In this document: positions 13,858 through 27,068 of the stretch, in pieces
Numbering within the stretch: the first letter of the stretch is position 1
Layout: each line of letters opens with the position of its first letter
Source of the DNA: Cloeon dipterum
Lineage: Eukaryota > Arthropoda > Insecta > Ephemeroptera > Baetidae
NCBI RefSeq assembly: GCF_949628265.1
Contig: NC_088787.1
Location: 14,746,501 to 14,810,500 of the forward strand
Direction of reading: 5' to 3'
Length of the DNA: 64,000 nucleotides
The notes under the pieces: generated by a model
Database searches by the model: none
Told to the model about the DNA's origin: nothing
What the model saw: only the letters and a program-made list of their open reading frames with translations
Translations under genes and position numbers: made by a program

Positions 13858-14077
13858 TCCATCACTGAAGAATACTGTCCGCCCTGGACACTTTGCGCAG
13901 CGGAAACCTGGAGGCGGGGCGTTGGAAGAGGGGAGGCGCTCCGCCTCACCTTTCTTAGCACGTGCCCTGCCGGGATCGACGCTACCTGCTGCACAGGGAG
14001 ATGACTAACATTCTATCTGGCACTATGCACTTTTCTGCTGCTTTGAATCTACTTCCCATATCATCTCCCCCTCAGTA

Positions 14078-14090
14078 AATATATATATGG
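14078..14090 (-). promoter_or_regulatory. Candidate TATA box of hedgehog
   Basis: AAATATATATATGG on the plus strand reads as a TATA-like element on the minus strand. It lies about 220 bases upstream of the hh start codon, which would leave a 5' UTR of roughly 190 bases. No other start signal nearby is as clear. Placement rests only on composition and distance. Confidence 0.4.
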
Positions 14091-15089
14091 GAATTTGGGT
14101 CTGTGGGAACATTATATATGCTCCTGTTGCATTTCTAGACGGAAGACGAAACCTTTCCTTGATGAGCCAGAACGAGCAGTCACTTAAAAATGAACTTCAG
14201 GTTGAAATTTCAAATTTCGTAGGTATTTTCAAATGCTTGTCAGATTTGGGGGTAACTCTATTTTAGTATTTTTTTTTTGTGGTTTATGTGTTGGGTTTAT
14301 TCATCATATTACACTCTAATTCCTATTTTACAAATAAAATGCGCACTTGCAATCTCAATTTTCAATAACTTATTGACAACTTGAAAAAAACAAGATTGAG
14401 ATTTGAGTTTTGATGAAGTCAATATTTACATGGGCGACTTATTAAAATACGTCAAATGTTATAATAGCTTATAGCTTTAAGGTTCATTGTTAACTATTGA
14501 ACGATACATTTAAAGTTTTCTCTTTCATCACTTATTGCATAAACACTGCAAAATTAAACAGTGTACATAAAGGGTTGCATTGAAACCGTAAAATATTAAT
14601 TAATTTTTTGCCTCTCACGTTTCAAGATCTCTGTTTAACGTATAACCAGAAAAGTATTTTTCATTCAATGCGATCGCGCTGTTTGCACTGTTTGTTAAAA
14701 CATTCTCTCAAAGACTAAACTGATCGGTACAAATCGTACGCAGCAATGCTAGAATATTTTTGGCCTGATTTCAGTTTATAGTTAATTCGATACTTTTGTT
14801 GCGAAATTATTAGTTTCAAACATTATGACATAAAAACATTTTCTAAATATTTATATTAAAAAAGCTAAAAGATAAGTCAGCCCTGCTTTCAATGCGGGAG
14901 TAGCCCCTCTTCATTTCCAACCGCAGCTTGACCAAAAACGGTACAATATTTTCACGTTTCCCCCAAATATTAGTTGGACCATTATCCCCTCCTTTAATTT
15001 TTTGTAATTTTATAAGAGTTTTAATCATCTTTAGTTGATATCTTTCCTTCGATAACGCAAGTAAGGTATGTATATTTTAAAATATTCGA

Positions 15090-15181
15090 GGTCTCAGCCG
15101 CAAGATTTTGAGGCGGTGGCTGGCCAAACCACTACAGCGCTTGCCACTGCGGTGGCTAGTTTCTGGCTCAGCTTGTGCTAT
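15090..15181. repeat. Partial relative of the hAT-like MITE
   Basis: It begins GTCTCAGCCGCAAG and continues into AGGCGGTGGCTGGCC. That matches the terminal and subterminal sequence of the intact 277-bp element (15792-16068, reverse orientation) and of the copy at 27581. Only about 90 bases are recognisable. Flanking similarity (TATTCGAG against ATTTCGAG) is too weak to call a target-site duplication. Confidence 0.5.
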
Positions 15182-15791
15182 TATTTCGAGTTGACATTGA
15201 CAAAGTGAGCGAAACTTCAATTTTTTCCAGCATTTGTCTAACTTTTGATGCCTACGGCTACTGTAAACAGGCGTACGTTGCTGTTCATCAACTGCACAGC
15301 TTATGTACAACTGATTCTACCAAACAGTGTGAGAATAATGAAAAATGGACAATGAATTTTCTCTGCTACCGAGAACGTCAGATTTCTAACAAAGTAATCT
15401 TTATTATGGTTCTATAGGGCTATTTTTCTCCACAGTTTTTTGTTCTTTTTCAGTTGTTAACGCGGAACCGGATAAACTGTAATCTGACAAGGCAGGTCAA
15501 TGTCCGTGTTTTCATTCTTTACAATTTGGCATCCCCCCAATTGTTCCTTCAATAGAACGCAATATCTATTTCCACATATGATGGATAATACATATCTTGC
15601 GAAAACTCTTCATGGTCACTGCCCTGTTTGAATTGAGCAAGAGCTACAGACCTGTCCTCTAAAGAACTATTTTAAATCTTTATTTAGTGAGTTTTAGTTC
15701 GGACACTAAAGAAAACCATTTGAATTCTATAAGCTTTCAACAGGTGAGTAAAACAAGGGGTGGCAGCCACCCTCCTTCGACGTTTAATGAA

Positions 15792-16068
15792 CAGAAGTCT
15801 CAATCAGCCACGCCAGTAGGCCAATTGTATGGGTCATATATGGTCAAGCACCAGCCGCCGTGACTTTGGCTAACAAGGCTGTGCTAGCCGCCGGTAAAAA
15901 GTGCTGGAGGAAAAATTGGGCTCCGCAATCAAGCTTCGCTTTTAAAATTTGTATTGCCGTACCAGCCGCCGGCAAATATGCTCAGCCACCGCAGCGGAGC
16001 CTTAATTCGGCTGAAGCCGGTTCAGCCAGCCGCCGCTTAAGATTACGTGGCTGATTGTGAGACTTCTA
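15792..16068. mobile_element. Intact 277-bp hAT-like MITE with 8-bp target-site duplication
   Basis: The terminal inverted repeats read CAGAAGTCTCAATCAGCCACG on the left and, as complement, TAGAAGTCTCACAATCAGCCACG on the right, differing by one end base and a two-base indel. The element is flanked by a perfect 8-bp duplication, TTAATGAA, at 15784-15791 and 16069-16076. The duplication has T at position 2 and A at position 7, as hAT insertions favour. The interior is rich in GCCGCCGG and GGCGGCTGG motifs and encodes no transposase, so the element is non-autonomous. Confidence 0.85.
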
Positions 16069-17145
16069 TTAATGAATTCTGGTGCTAAAATCAATCTATT
16101 AGAATCTTTTCTCATCATTCTTTTACCTTATTTTCTTCATATATGCTGGATTTATCTGTCCTGAGTTCAGACTGAGTACCTTTTGCCACAAATTCTTATA
16201 TAGGGATATATTTAGGTAATGGGGTTAAATGCTGTAATGTCTCTTTTAGCTAGGTGACTCTTCTCTCTGTTGATTGCTAGACTATCTGTGAAATAAATAT
16301 TTTAACGCTATAGCTATCCATCTGGTGTTACTGACTAATTGAGACGATTACCGATTATTAATTAAAGCTGATCAAGCAGCTAGGACCGTGCAGAAAAAAT
16401 GAAAGAACTATTTTTTGGATCTGACCATCCTACATAAAAAAATGTCCCTGAACGATGCACATGGTGGGAAATTGTCATTTGACATTTTCTCAGACTTCCA
16501 AATTACCAAAATGAATGATTTTCTTCCAACTGACCAAGCTGTGTTTTTGTTACGTATTTGGTCCCTTCCGGGTCCCATCCGGTCCACGCGGATGTTCATT
16601 GTTATATGCCATCCTCGTCGCCACTGGTGGTCCGGAAGGAGTTAGGAAAGAACTGGTCAGTTCGACTGCTAGAGATAGACTAATTTATTTCATACTTCGC
16701 ACTCTCTGCGTGTTCACATTCATAAAATACCTGAGTGGATATTTGAGATATAACATTTATTAATCATGTTGCACAAATATTTATTTTGGTTTCCTTCTAA
16801 TCAACTTAATTGCCTATCCATTTGTTGCAAAAAATGTATTTTATACCTGCTAAAATGGCAATAATAGCACGTTGGTCGATGTTATATACTTCCCCTTTTA
16901 GTAAAACAATTATTCAGAAAAGATTCTCACCCACTTATCAGATTGCATGATAAAGGTTTAAATATTAATAATAACTTCCTACTGTTGTTGAGGACGATTT
17001 TGCTGCTGGAGGGCAAGTGAATATGACAACCACTGCTGCGACGGGAAGAGAGCCAAAGTGACCTGATAGCATACGCTGCCAAGCGGTCCCCTTGAAATGC
17101 ATAAATATATTAATTTACTTCTTCATAAATTAATTAATGTTTTTA

Positions 17146-17713
17146 GAATAGAATAGAATATTTATTAAACGCCAACCGCGTACAACTATTTCCAGCATTT
17201 ATATGAGGCAGCTTTGGTTAAAGTCAAAGGTTTTAAAGGACAATCAAGAATGTGGTACATACTATACAGATCAGCATTACAATAACTACATTTACATTTG
17301 TCGGTAACATCCAGGTGAAAACAAGAATTTGTGCAAATAAGAAAATGATACCCATGAAATGAATATCTGGTTAACATGGAACGATCCTTACAATTCGTTT
17401 TCTTCCAATCGGTATTTAACATTGCGGGAGTATAATAGAATTTTGGATCAATATTTTGCTTTTTAATATTCATATTACTTACAAACTTGACAAAAGTTTC
17501 GGAACAAGTGAGAGAGAATTTTGATTTTAGCTCATTAACGAATAGGTCGGTCTGTACAAGTTCATAAACCAATCTCGAACGCATTCGTTTATCAACGCCC
17601 AGTGCCTTTTTAAAGAATCTAGATTTAGCACTTTCTAATTTATTGAAATCATTTAAATTTAAATTAATTAATTTAAATTTAATTAAAAATGTTTTTTTAT
17701 TGCTAAAAAACAA
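17146..17713 (-). mobile_element. 3' fragment of a non-LTR retrotransposon (copy 1)
   Basis: An open frame on the minus strand (17713-17186, about 175 codons) resembles the C-terminal part of a LINE-type reverse-transcriptase polyprotein. It has FFKKALGVDKRMRSRLVYEL, then DRSMLTRYSFHGYHF, then a Cys/His knuckle CKCSYCNADLYSMYHILDC. The reverse transcriptase and endonuclease are absent, the usual 5' truncation. After the frame a short 3' UTR ends in GCGTTTAATAAAT (complement of 17160-17172), followed by a tandem ATTCT tail. A second copy of the same family lies at 19443-19920. Confidence 0.7.
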
Positions 17714-19442
17714 ATCCTCGCGTTCCCAACATTTTTAGTTACAGTTCTAAATATATTTATCAGGACTAAATCAAACAGCCTCAGTGACATCTTGTTTGCA
17801 TTAAAACTATACTATAATGCATGGAATGCTTTTCTTTCTTCAGTTGTGCTTTCATGCTGTGCAAACCACAAAATGAATTTGTCAGACAATCTACTTTTTG
17901 CATTCCTTATTCGTTTAAGAACAAAACACACTATATATAATGTGCTTAAAAAGGGAAGAGTATAAAGTCAAACGGGGACGTTTTAAAATTGTTTTGAATT
18001 GCACTTGTATGTATTTGGTACAACATAGCTAATAAAATTCTGGGAAATAAGATTCTATTATTAAAAAAGACACAAAAGACATTTTTGCTGTCAAGAGGTA
18101 GGATATAGAGTGAGGATGAGTTGCTGTCAATATTTGGTTGGTGATACATCATTTCCACGCTGACGTGTATACCTCGAGCATGAGGTGTCTACCATTGTTA
18201 GAGACATGCTCAATGAGAAAAATAATATGAACTCACCCTTCCCAATGAGTGCAACTCTCTGCGTTTTGACCTTTCCGCATTCCTGTTCCTTTGAACGTGT
18301 CTCGCTCTTGACACTTCAAAATAATTCCAATGAAATATACTGACAATGAGCCAGAAAGATCGAGTCCATTGTGTCCATTTTTGACCTTCCTGTATGAATG
18401 GGAACGTATCGTATTCACCAAATAAATTGAGTTAGAATTTAAAGGAAATGCTCATTCTCAATTTAATGCACAGTATATATGATTTCAGGATTTTCTTGTG
18501 GTGTTTCTTCCTTGCTTTTTAACCATTTTTAAAAGTGGATTTAAATGAAGGCTGGACTAAAAGCTGCTGCATTTCTTTTTTTTAAATTGCATTGGAGCCG
18601 TCCGGAATCTTCCCTTGCAATCTTAACAGCGCAGACTTGAGGGCGTTGTGGTGGCTGGCTGCGGGGGCGGCTCATTTGCATGGGCGATCTTTATCCTATC
18701 TGACTCAACAATGGCCGTTGGCGCATGTTTATACATTATAAAAAATGAATACGCGCGGCGGCCGACTGGCGCGCATACAAGTAAAAGCGAGTGAATGCGC
18801 GTGGGCCGAAAATAAATATCACAGGTGCTGGATTTTTCATTATCTTTCTCAGCTTCCACGAATCTGGCCGAGTGCGTCATTTTTCAATTCAAAATTCTGT
18901 CATGTGTGTTTCTCTTTACTTAAAAAAGACTTGTGTCGCACATTTATTATTCTTTCACACAGCGGCGCACAGACAAAACAAAGCAGGGCTGCGGCTCCTG
19001 CAGGATGCTGAGAGCGCCAGTCTGCCCTTGCATGCATTTCGAATACAATCGTGATATTTTCATTTTTCCGCATAAACAATAAGCGTCACAAGTTCTCAGA
19101 AATGAAACACTCATAGCCTTTTAATAGTATGCACACAAATCAAAAGTTGGAGATGCTCGTTTCTCACATCAATGTGGAGGATTAGTTTTTTTAGTCTACT
19201 TCGAATGATCCAATCAAAATATAAATTAACGTAAGCTAAGAGCAATATCTCACCTGATTTGGAAAATCGATCTAATTAAAATATTAATATTATTCTAACG
19301 CAATTCTTAAATTTTTCCTCTACAGCTTTTCTTACCAGACGCATATTTCCCATTCATTTAATAATTAAAACAACCTGGTATGCAATTGAAATTATCTGGC
19401 CACATCTAACTAATATAACTTAAAAGAGTTAACACTCGCTAC

Positions 19443-19920
19443 TTTAAAAGAAAGTGCTTGGAATTTCTAATAAGTTCAATTTATCTCGTTACGCGTATGA
19501 CATGATTGCGAAAGACTCCAAGTTCTATGTAACTGACTTGAAAAATAGATTTTACTTACCAGAGACTGCGGTGTATAAAAAGTTGTGTGAATCAAAGAAA
19601 ACAAATAGACTGTTAATTTGTGCCAAATTCTTCGAGACTGAAACTATGATTAATGAGAACTGGCGTGGACCAGATTTTCCTGATCGATTCATTTTTACAA
19701 GATTTGCTTGTCATATGGCTATATCATATGTTTTCTGTAGTAATGCAACGTTTCATTATGAACCTATAACGACCATTGTAGATGTAATTTCTATTGCGAG
19801 ACTTGTGAAAAATATCTTATTCAAAAGTATATTCAGCAAGAAAATTGACTTGTAAAATTGATAAAATATAGATTTAGTGATGTATTGCGTTTAATAAATC
19901 ATTAAATTTTTCATTCAATA
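19443..19920 (+). mobile_element. 3' fragment of the same non-LTR retrotransposon family (copy 2)
   Basis: The plus-strand frame (stop near 19855) aligns by eye with copy 1 at 17.2-17.7 kb: KKVLGISNKFNLSRYAYDMI against KKALGVDKRMRSRLVYELV, and DRFIFTRFACHMAISYVFC against DRSMLTRYSFHGYHFLIC. Beyond that the zinc-knuckle cysteines are lost, so this copy is decayed. It has the same terminal GCGTTTAATAAAT at 19887-19899 as copy 1. Orientation is opposite. A dead, 5'-truncated element. Confidence 0.65.
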
Positions 19921-20540
19921 ATTAAAGGATATAATAGAGTCATAAACCAGATTGTATTTTTTTCCTGCAGCTACACTTGTCACTATTACTTATTCCTTTT
20001 GTATTTGAGAAACGCAACAAATTCCATGCAATTTGTAAAGTCCGATAATTTTTGCGTGTGTCTCATACTGATTCATCAAAAATTCTTCAAGATTTGAGCT
20101 TTCATCTTTTATTGGCAATAAAACCATTCGCTGTAACCTTCTCATATAAGACGGCCTTTTGCAATGCGATGCAGGAGCGGGCAAAACACAAGCGTTGAGA
20201 GCTTGACGCTACAGACGCATTCGTTTAGTGACGCAACAATATTTTTATTTTGCGTGCTGTAAAGATGCAAAGGTAGCAATTTGCGGCATGAAAAATTATT
20301 AATTAATATTTAAATTTATAGCTCCATACAAATTTTTACTGTTTGCAAGGTGCGCACAGTCTGACGATAAATTAAATTTATAATTTCTTTGATTAATCTA
20401 AGCTAAATATTATATATAATATAGTGATAAATTTTGGTTGTCCTTGTTGAATAGCAAGTAGTACAGTTCATTATTGTTTGTTAAATTTAGCAATATTGAT
20501 GCAACGTAGAATAATGAATTCAGAGTACCAAGAAATAGTT

Positions 20541-20780
20541 AAATTTCAGATTTTTCCAAAATTCTTGGTAAAATATGGATTTTTGCTTGATTTTGATCCC
20601 TCTTCTCGCGATCTATCCAATGGTGTGCGAATTATGAACTAAATTTCCCTTCTGGCAAAATAAATCATGATTTCCAATAAGGGGACAATGCTCGCCGCTT
20701 GATTAGTATGCAACCCTTTGAGCAGATCTTCTCAAAACTTTATAAACGGCAACCTTGGAAAATTTTAGCTTTTTCCTCAT
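20541..20780 (-). repeat. Dispersed repeat, copy A
   Basis: Read on the minus strand, this stretch matches 28470-28806 on the plus strand. Shared blocks include CTTATTGGAA, TGATTTATT, CCAGAAGGGAAATTTAG, AATTCGCACA and GGGATCAAAATCAAG, in the same order. It has no open frame. It lacks about 88 bases present in copy B. Probably a decayed mobile element of unknown class. Confidence 0.7.
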
Positions 20781-23700
20781 TTTTAGAGTGTTTCAAGTAA
20801 AGGCAAAAAGTATTTCTACCATATAGATGCGCTCTCCCAACAAGAAAGAATTTACAGCCTAAATTCATAAAGAGAAAATAATCGCATATTTTGGCAGACA
20901 AGGACTAGTTTTTGTGTCAATGTTTGGAATAGTTGCGATGTAGCTATAGCTGACCTGCGGTCGGATCTTTTTATCCTCTCATCAGCGGCAGATTAGAGAA
21001 GAGCGTATAGAGAGCTAAAAGTTGTCTTTGAATATAAGCCCGCACGCAAGAACTAGAATTTTCATTCGCATAGCACTCCACGAGGGAGACTTATATTCTA
21101 ACAAACAGTGGGAATCGCGGGTTACACAACTTGAGAGCGAGTCTGCTTCCCTCAGCGGGTCAATCGACTTGGTGTTGTCGAACTGTGACAAACGCGACAC
21201 TTTGCTGTCAGATCAATGAAACATCCATTTCCTGCTGTGTACGGACCTAGCAATGATGATCAGTTAACTGCTTGTATTATAGCACGCTTTCACGATCATT
21301 GGGGTGTCTCGGCAGCGGGAAAAGGGAGAGCCAAAGCTGTGTCGCACTTACCTGGGACAAAAGGAATTCGAGGGGTTGACTCATATTGAGAATGAGCAAA
21401 AGCAGCAGCATTAGCGAGAAGCATTTTCCCTGGAAGGTGTTTGGGTATGTTTTAGGCGCTGTTTGGACAGCAAGGTTTGACAACAAAGGCGCCGACTAAA
21501 GTTACCTGCCTGACAACACAAAAAAGGCACCCAACTTTTTAACAAGCCAGCACAATGAAACGAGATTTATCTTGAAGGCACCCGCAGCGGGTGACATCGC
21601 TCGCTCTTTCGAATCCAATTGCATTCTTGGCCAAATTGAAAAGCAAACCAGCGCTCGATCATAGTAAATGTAGAAAATGCACCACAAAACCGCTCCTCTT
21701 CAAAGCTACCGCAACCCTCACACGTACAATAAAACTGCAATTTAAAAGTTTAAACCGCCTCCCTGTATATATATATTATATCTTTGTTGAAATAATCATT
21801 CGTGCATTTTTTTTGCCTTTTTTCGCGCCAATAGTTCTGAATTGGAATGCTGGCCAGCAAGAAAACGCATTGCATTCAAAATAATTCCGCTTCACTGCTG
21901 AGAGAAACTCCAGCATCGAAATCTGCGTGAAAAGATTTTGCTCCGCGTGCGGTTCAGTTCCTCTTTGATTGACAGAAAATAAACATCCTCTTGATTTCTT
22001 TTACAAATGTTTTGTTACCTTCTCACAAAGCATGTATTCGACAGGACCAGGCGTCATATGCCCGGTCAACGAATTCTAAAGGGGTAGATCAAACAGAAAA
22101 ATAAGGAAGGCTATACATTTTTTTTAGATTCTTGATTTTAAAGGTGAAATATTTACTGCCATGAACAATTCAAAGATAAAATAGAAGTCAAAAAATTTTA
22201 ACAGCACCTTTCTTTAAAATTATAGGCAAGAATACATTTAAAATATATTTATTTTTTTATCTAAAGATGAATTTGAAAAAGTTGTAGGCATCTGGAATTT
22301 ATGAGCCTTATTACAGCAATTTTTAATATATTTAAATATAAAACGATGAACATTAATTTTTCCTAATAGCCCACGAATTTAAAATTGTCATTAATTGATG
22401 CCTGGATATTAAGGTTGAAGAGACTATTTGCAAGTATATGAAATAGTCATTTGTTTCTCCATGTGATGTATGTAAAACCTTTTTTCAAGACTATGCATTG
22501 CGTAAAATGCGAAAATCTGGCAAGCGAAGTACAGTTCTACCGTCGATTGTGTTGCACTGCACGTGGAGAACACAATAACAAAATTTAAACAGGGAGACCA
22601 TAAAATTTTGCCTCGTTAAAGTGAAAATGAAGCAAAGCATGCAAAACAGCTGAGGTTTACCATCAGCTTGCGGGTCGTCTCGTCTTGTAAAAGACGAGTG
22701 CTTTACACGAAAAACACAATCAACAAAAGCAAAACATGGGGAGCGTAAAATTTGTACTATGTCTGCTGCTAAACTGAACCATTTGGGAATAAAAATACAC
22801 GCACTCTCACTCTCTCTGGAATACCCTCTCTTCTGACTTCTGAGAGACGAAGATTTATTGTGAACGTCAATAGTGTCGCGTGCACGCAGGGAAGGAAACT
22901 GAATGGGCGGGACGCAGGAATTTTAAATTCAAATTGGCACAATGAGTGTAAATCTAAAGCGTAATCACCAAGACGTGACCCCCTAAGCGCACCGCAAAAA
23001 ATAAACACCTTTTACACGCACTCAATTTGAGCGGCATTGTTCGACAAAATGCACCCGAATAAATTATCATCCTGAACGAGAGAGAGAGAGAGAGACGCAG
23101 ATTGTATAATATAAAGGGACGAGATTTTAAGAGTCGCGGAGGCCCCTCATTCGTCTTTCTCTGGCTCGTCTGCGCGCGGCACGACTGGCAAAACAAACAA
23201 GCTAAATTGCTTGCTAAATAGTTTTTTGTGTGAATCGGCGTTATATTTGACATCTCGAGAAGATTTATTCGTGTACCGAGGACGTCGCGGAGGATGCATG
23301 TAAGAGATTTTTCAAGCCCATCCAGAGCCAAAATACTTCGACATTTTCTAATTTTAACAACTACACGCGGAACATTTTCTCTTCCCTTTTTGTTTCTTAT
23401 CAATTTATAGTCAGCTTGTTAAAAAGTATAAAACGCGCCGTTCCGCCAAATAAAGTGTATTATGACTGCAATAAAAAGCAGTCTGGGCAAATTAATTTAA
23501 TAGCCCTGGTTGCTAGACGGTTAAACTGCTCGCTGCACAGCTCAAAAACGTCTTTTAATGGGCGTTTATATTAATCAAATTAACACCAAAACATCACTCT
23601 AGAGCTCATTAATTTTGGCTAATTTATATTTGAGTCGTGTTTCTCGCATCTCTTCGCTTTTTCACCACTCTCTAAAAATGAAGGTTGTGCACAAGTTGAC

Positions 23701-24229
23701 TTTGAAGATTTACCCAGACCTAAAGCGAGAGTATTAGCCAAAAATCATAGTTTTATAAAATTTCATAATTTACATAAGGTATCATCCCGTTGGACAGGAT
23801 AAAAAATTAAATATGTCGCTATTCAGTGATTTTTAATTTTACCCATTCAAAGTTTTTGGTATAACCATGTATATAATATTTGATACGTGTATATTTGATC
23901 AAAAATATTAAATCCTTGCACGCTTCAAGAGAGGAAAAATTAAGAAATCATTTTTCAGAGCATTTCACCTAAATTAAAATTAATCTAAGGTGGGAAAGAT
24001 AAAATAATTTGTAGAATTCAAAAAGAAAATATTTAATCGTTAAAGTTTAACAGTCCAAAAATGAATCAATGATAGTTTAATTTTTACGGTCACGTTCCTC
24101 ATTGCTCACGTTTAACTGTCAGCCAAAGGGAATAAATCAGCGTGAAATAAGCTCAAATCAATTACAATTAAAGCGAACTTGATAAGGACTTAAATCGACA
24201 ACGATTAATTATCTTAAGTGGCAAGGGCG

Positions 24230-24440
24230 CGCGAAATGTGCTCGCAAAGGTGCGAAGCGGAGGCGAGTCCGACGAGAGCGAGGCGCACCTGGCCGGGTCT
24301 CGACGGCACACCGCCCGGCACGCGCGCCTCCTGGGTGGTCGGACCACCCAGCCGGTGTCTTGTGCGCGCTCTGCCGCCTCCACCGACACCCCTGGAAGGC
24401 CTACCCCTAAGATTTCCTCGACTTCTTAGGGCTGGCAAGC
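24230..24440. promoter_or_regulatory. GC-rich patch with palindromic GLI/Ci site pair, upstream of hh
   Basis: A CpG-rich island in AT-rich DNA, about 10.3 kb upstream of the probable hh promoter. At 24332-24350 it contains TGGGTGGTC-G-GACCACCCA: two perfect 9-bp matches to the GLI/Cubitus interruptus consensus GACCACCCA, back to back with one base between. Open frames cross the patch on both strands but none resembles a protein, so a regulatory reading is preferred. That these sites act on hh is inference. Confidence 0.5.
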
Positions 24441-27068
24441 AATCAAAGGACTTGAATTTAGGTTTCCAAAAATTTCAAATTTTCTGAGGAAAAAACTGAA
24501 AATTTTGAAAATCTAAAAATTTATTTTGTTTGGAAGAAAAGATGGTCAGAATAATTATTCAAATGAATTGTTTCGCAAATTCAAATTTTTTGGGTGAATT
24601 CTGAACTTGATTTAATTTTCACAGGTGAGTCTACCTGCCGTTTCTACTCACCTTGGACCTTCAGATGGTTCTCACGGCAGGAATTTTGTCCTCCCCCCGC
24701 CCGTCTCTAATTAATGTCTCTCCGCGTCTAGTTTGAATTCTTGACGGCCCAGACGGCCCAACGGGGGCCCGTGCCAAGTGAGCAGGCTGCAAAGTAAAAA
24801 GAAGAGGAAGGCGCGAGGTCACCAGGTCTCGCGGGTCGGAGGTTAGCGCGCGCGTCACCTTCAAGGAGATCTTTTTCCAGCGGAAATTGCCCAAATCTTG
24901 CAAACATTTTTTGCTTATTCGCGCATCTTCTGCGCCAAAGCCGTTTTACCTGGAATCCAAAGCGGGCGGGGGATTTAAAAACGCGTAAAAATTCCACCTT
25001 GATATACAGGATGAATTGTCTGCCGAAAGCAGCTTATTAGCAAGGTAGAATATTTTTCGAATGGTTTTTTACTCCTAAACGAAACGTGTGTTGAAGTTTT
25101 ATAGCATTTTACTACTTGTTTGGATCGCGAGGAAATTTTCACCGAGACGCTTCATGAATTAAAACTGAAGCTCATTCTTTTTCCTGGTGCGACCGGCCTG
25201 CTTAAATAATTAGATGCTCACGAGCACATTTTAATTTTTCACCGCGCAGAGAAGTTGTATCTCCTTATATTGAAAGTCTGGCCCCACACTTTTCAGCTGA
25301 AACGAAACCCTTGGAGCAAGAGCAGCACTGTGAGGCGTGAAAACGAATTTTCCGTGTGCGTCTGCGGCACTGCTCTTGTGTGTTTGATTAGGCTCAAACA
25401 AAAGAAAAAGAGCCGATGGTAGAAAAGAATCCTCCAGAGAGAGAGAGAGAGAGAGCGAGAGCGAGAACAATCTCTGCCGCTAAATAGTAGTTTGCTGGGT
25501 GTTTGATACAGCGGAGAAGTATTTTGGGTCGGTGTAAGGCCGTTATTACCGTCATCATGTCTGTCAGGAAAAAGAAAATTGATTTTATCGAGGCTGGCTC
25601 CTTAAGCACCGTTGTTGTTTAATTTTATTGCCGCCTCTCAGTAAATAAATCAGCCGCTCTCAAATATTCCTCACCTTCCCAACCGAAACCCTTAAAAAAG
25701 TGGATTCAAGGAGGGGACAAAAGGGAAAGCCATCTGGCGTGTGAAGGTGAATCAAATCTAAAAGAAACGCGCAGCTACCGACCTCTTAGGTCCATTTATT
25801 TCAACTATATACTCTTGCATGGTACCATTGGCCGAGACATTATTTCATAATTATGCCTCAACAACGTTTGTGCTCACATTGTACACCTTTCATTCCATAA
25901 CCGTTTTTGTGTTCTTATGTTTCTATTTTTGCTCTTTACATTTCCATTTATTGTCCAGCTTACTTGTTAGTTCGTCCAAATAACGCTATTTCACATGTCG
26001 GTTCCAGCAGAGGGTTCTGACTTGACCAAATATAGACACAAATATTTATGTGTATAGGCTCAAGGGTATTGGAGCAGATTTTGAAGATATTTGCAAGTCA
26101 AGTGTGTGTTTAAATTTTAACAATCTTGGCCAATTTCTCAAAATACATATAAATATTGCATTTGTTCTAAAACACAACATTGATCAACACGAGCTCTCAC
26201 CTTTGCTTCAATAATTTTCAATACATTTTTGTAAATATCGAATCCTGTGTGTTCCCACCCTCACGAAGAAGTTAACAACAGTCAATTTCAATAACAACAT
26301 CATTTTTCGACTTGTAGAGCAATGCCAGTCTTTTGTATTCGGAATTGATATTAAGTTATAGCAGCTTATAATTAGTACGACATTTTCAGTATCAAAGATG
26401 GGGCCTTGTAAGAGCGCTGGTTAATGAATCTAAAAGTGCTGTTCTAAAAGGTACTCTTATGAAGAGCTAAAATGCTTTTTGGCAACAATTAATTAATCTT
26501 AAGTTAATACTGTATGAAAGTAGTTGTTAATTGTCTTGTGCTAGTCCATTAGAGCAATGTGGTGTGTGAGAGATTAAAGATGAAGAGCGATAAGTATAAA
26601 GCATCTCTTAAAATAGTTGAGGTGACCGCAGAGCATGAAGTAAGTGAAGCTCCAAACATGTACAACCGGCTCTGCTTCTGAGTGAGGCGGGTTGCATAAG
26701 ATGCCTGGAGTGAAGATGAATGAGACGCGAAGCATCATATAATAAGAATAAAAAATGAAATTGATCTATGAAAGCTGTGAAACCTGAACACTATCGAAAT
26801 TTCATCTCAAAAAGACTGATATGGAAATGAAACAAACACCGCTCAAAAATCAAATCACATTTGAGAGCTGCCTAAAATCCCTAAAATCGTATTTTCTCAT
26901 TTCTCACGACATTATCAGTGTGTTCTTGCTGGCCACCTGCATAAAATGAAGCGTATATAATATAAGATTATAAATATGTTATGTATATCCCCAAGGGCAG
27001 TCAAAGGAAGAGGAATAGAACTCTTCAGTGATATGTGCTGCGCGAACTCGCAGAAGGTTCATCATATC

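Larger units (their letters stand above)
13858..27068. other. Gene-poor hedgehog upstream region
   Basis: About 13 kb without a supportable gene between hh and the 27-kb membrane-protein gene. Recognisable contents, listed separately, are an hAT-like MITE and a partial relative, two retrotransposon fragments, one copy of a dispersed repeat, and a GC-rich patch with paired GLI sites. There is an octamer-like ATTTGCAT at 18674-18681, and GA tracts lie near 23082-23097 and 25436-25456. The remainder is AT-rich with only short chance frames. Confidence 0.7.

Noticed and set aside
13628..14008. Plus-strand frame over the hedgehog first exon
   Set aside because: Shadow of the GC-rich hh exon; the minus-strand reading is unmistakably Hedgehog.
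24168..24487. Open frames on both strands in the GC-rich patch
   Set aside because: Arg/Pro-rich translations on both strands are what CpG-rich DNA gives by chance. No family resemblance or supporting splice sites.
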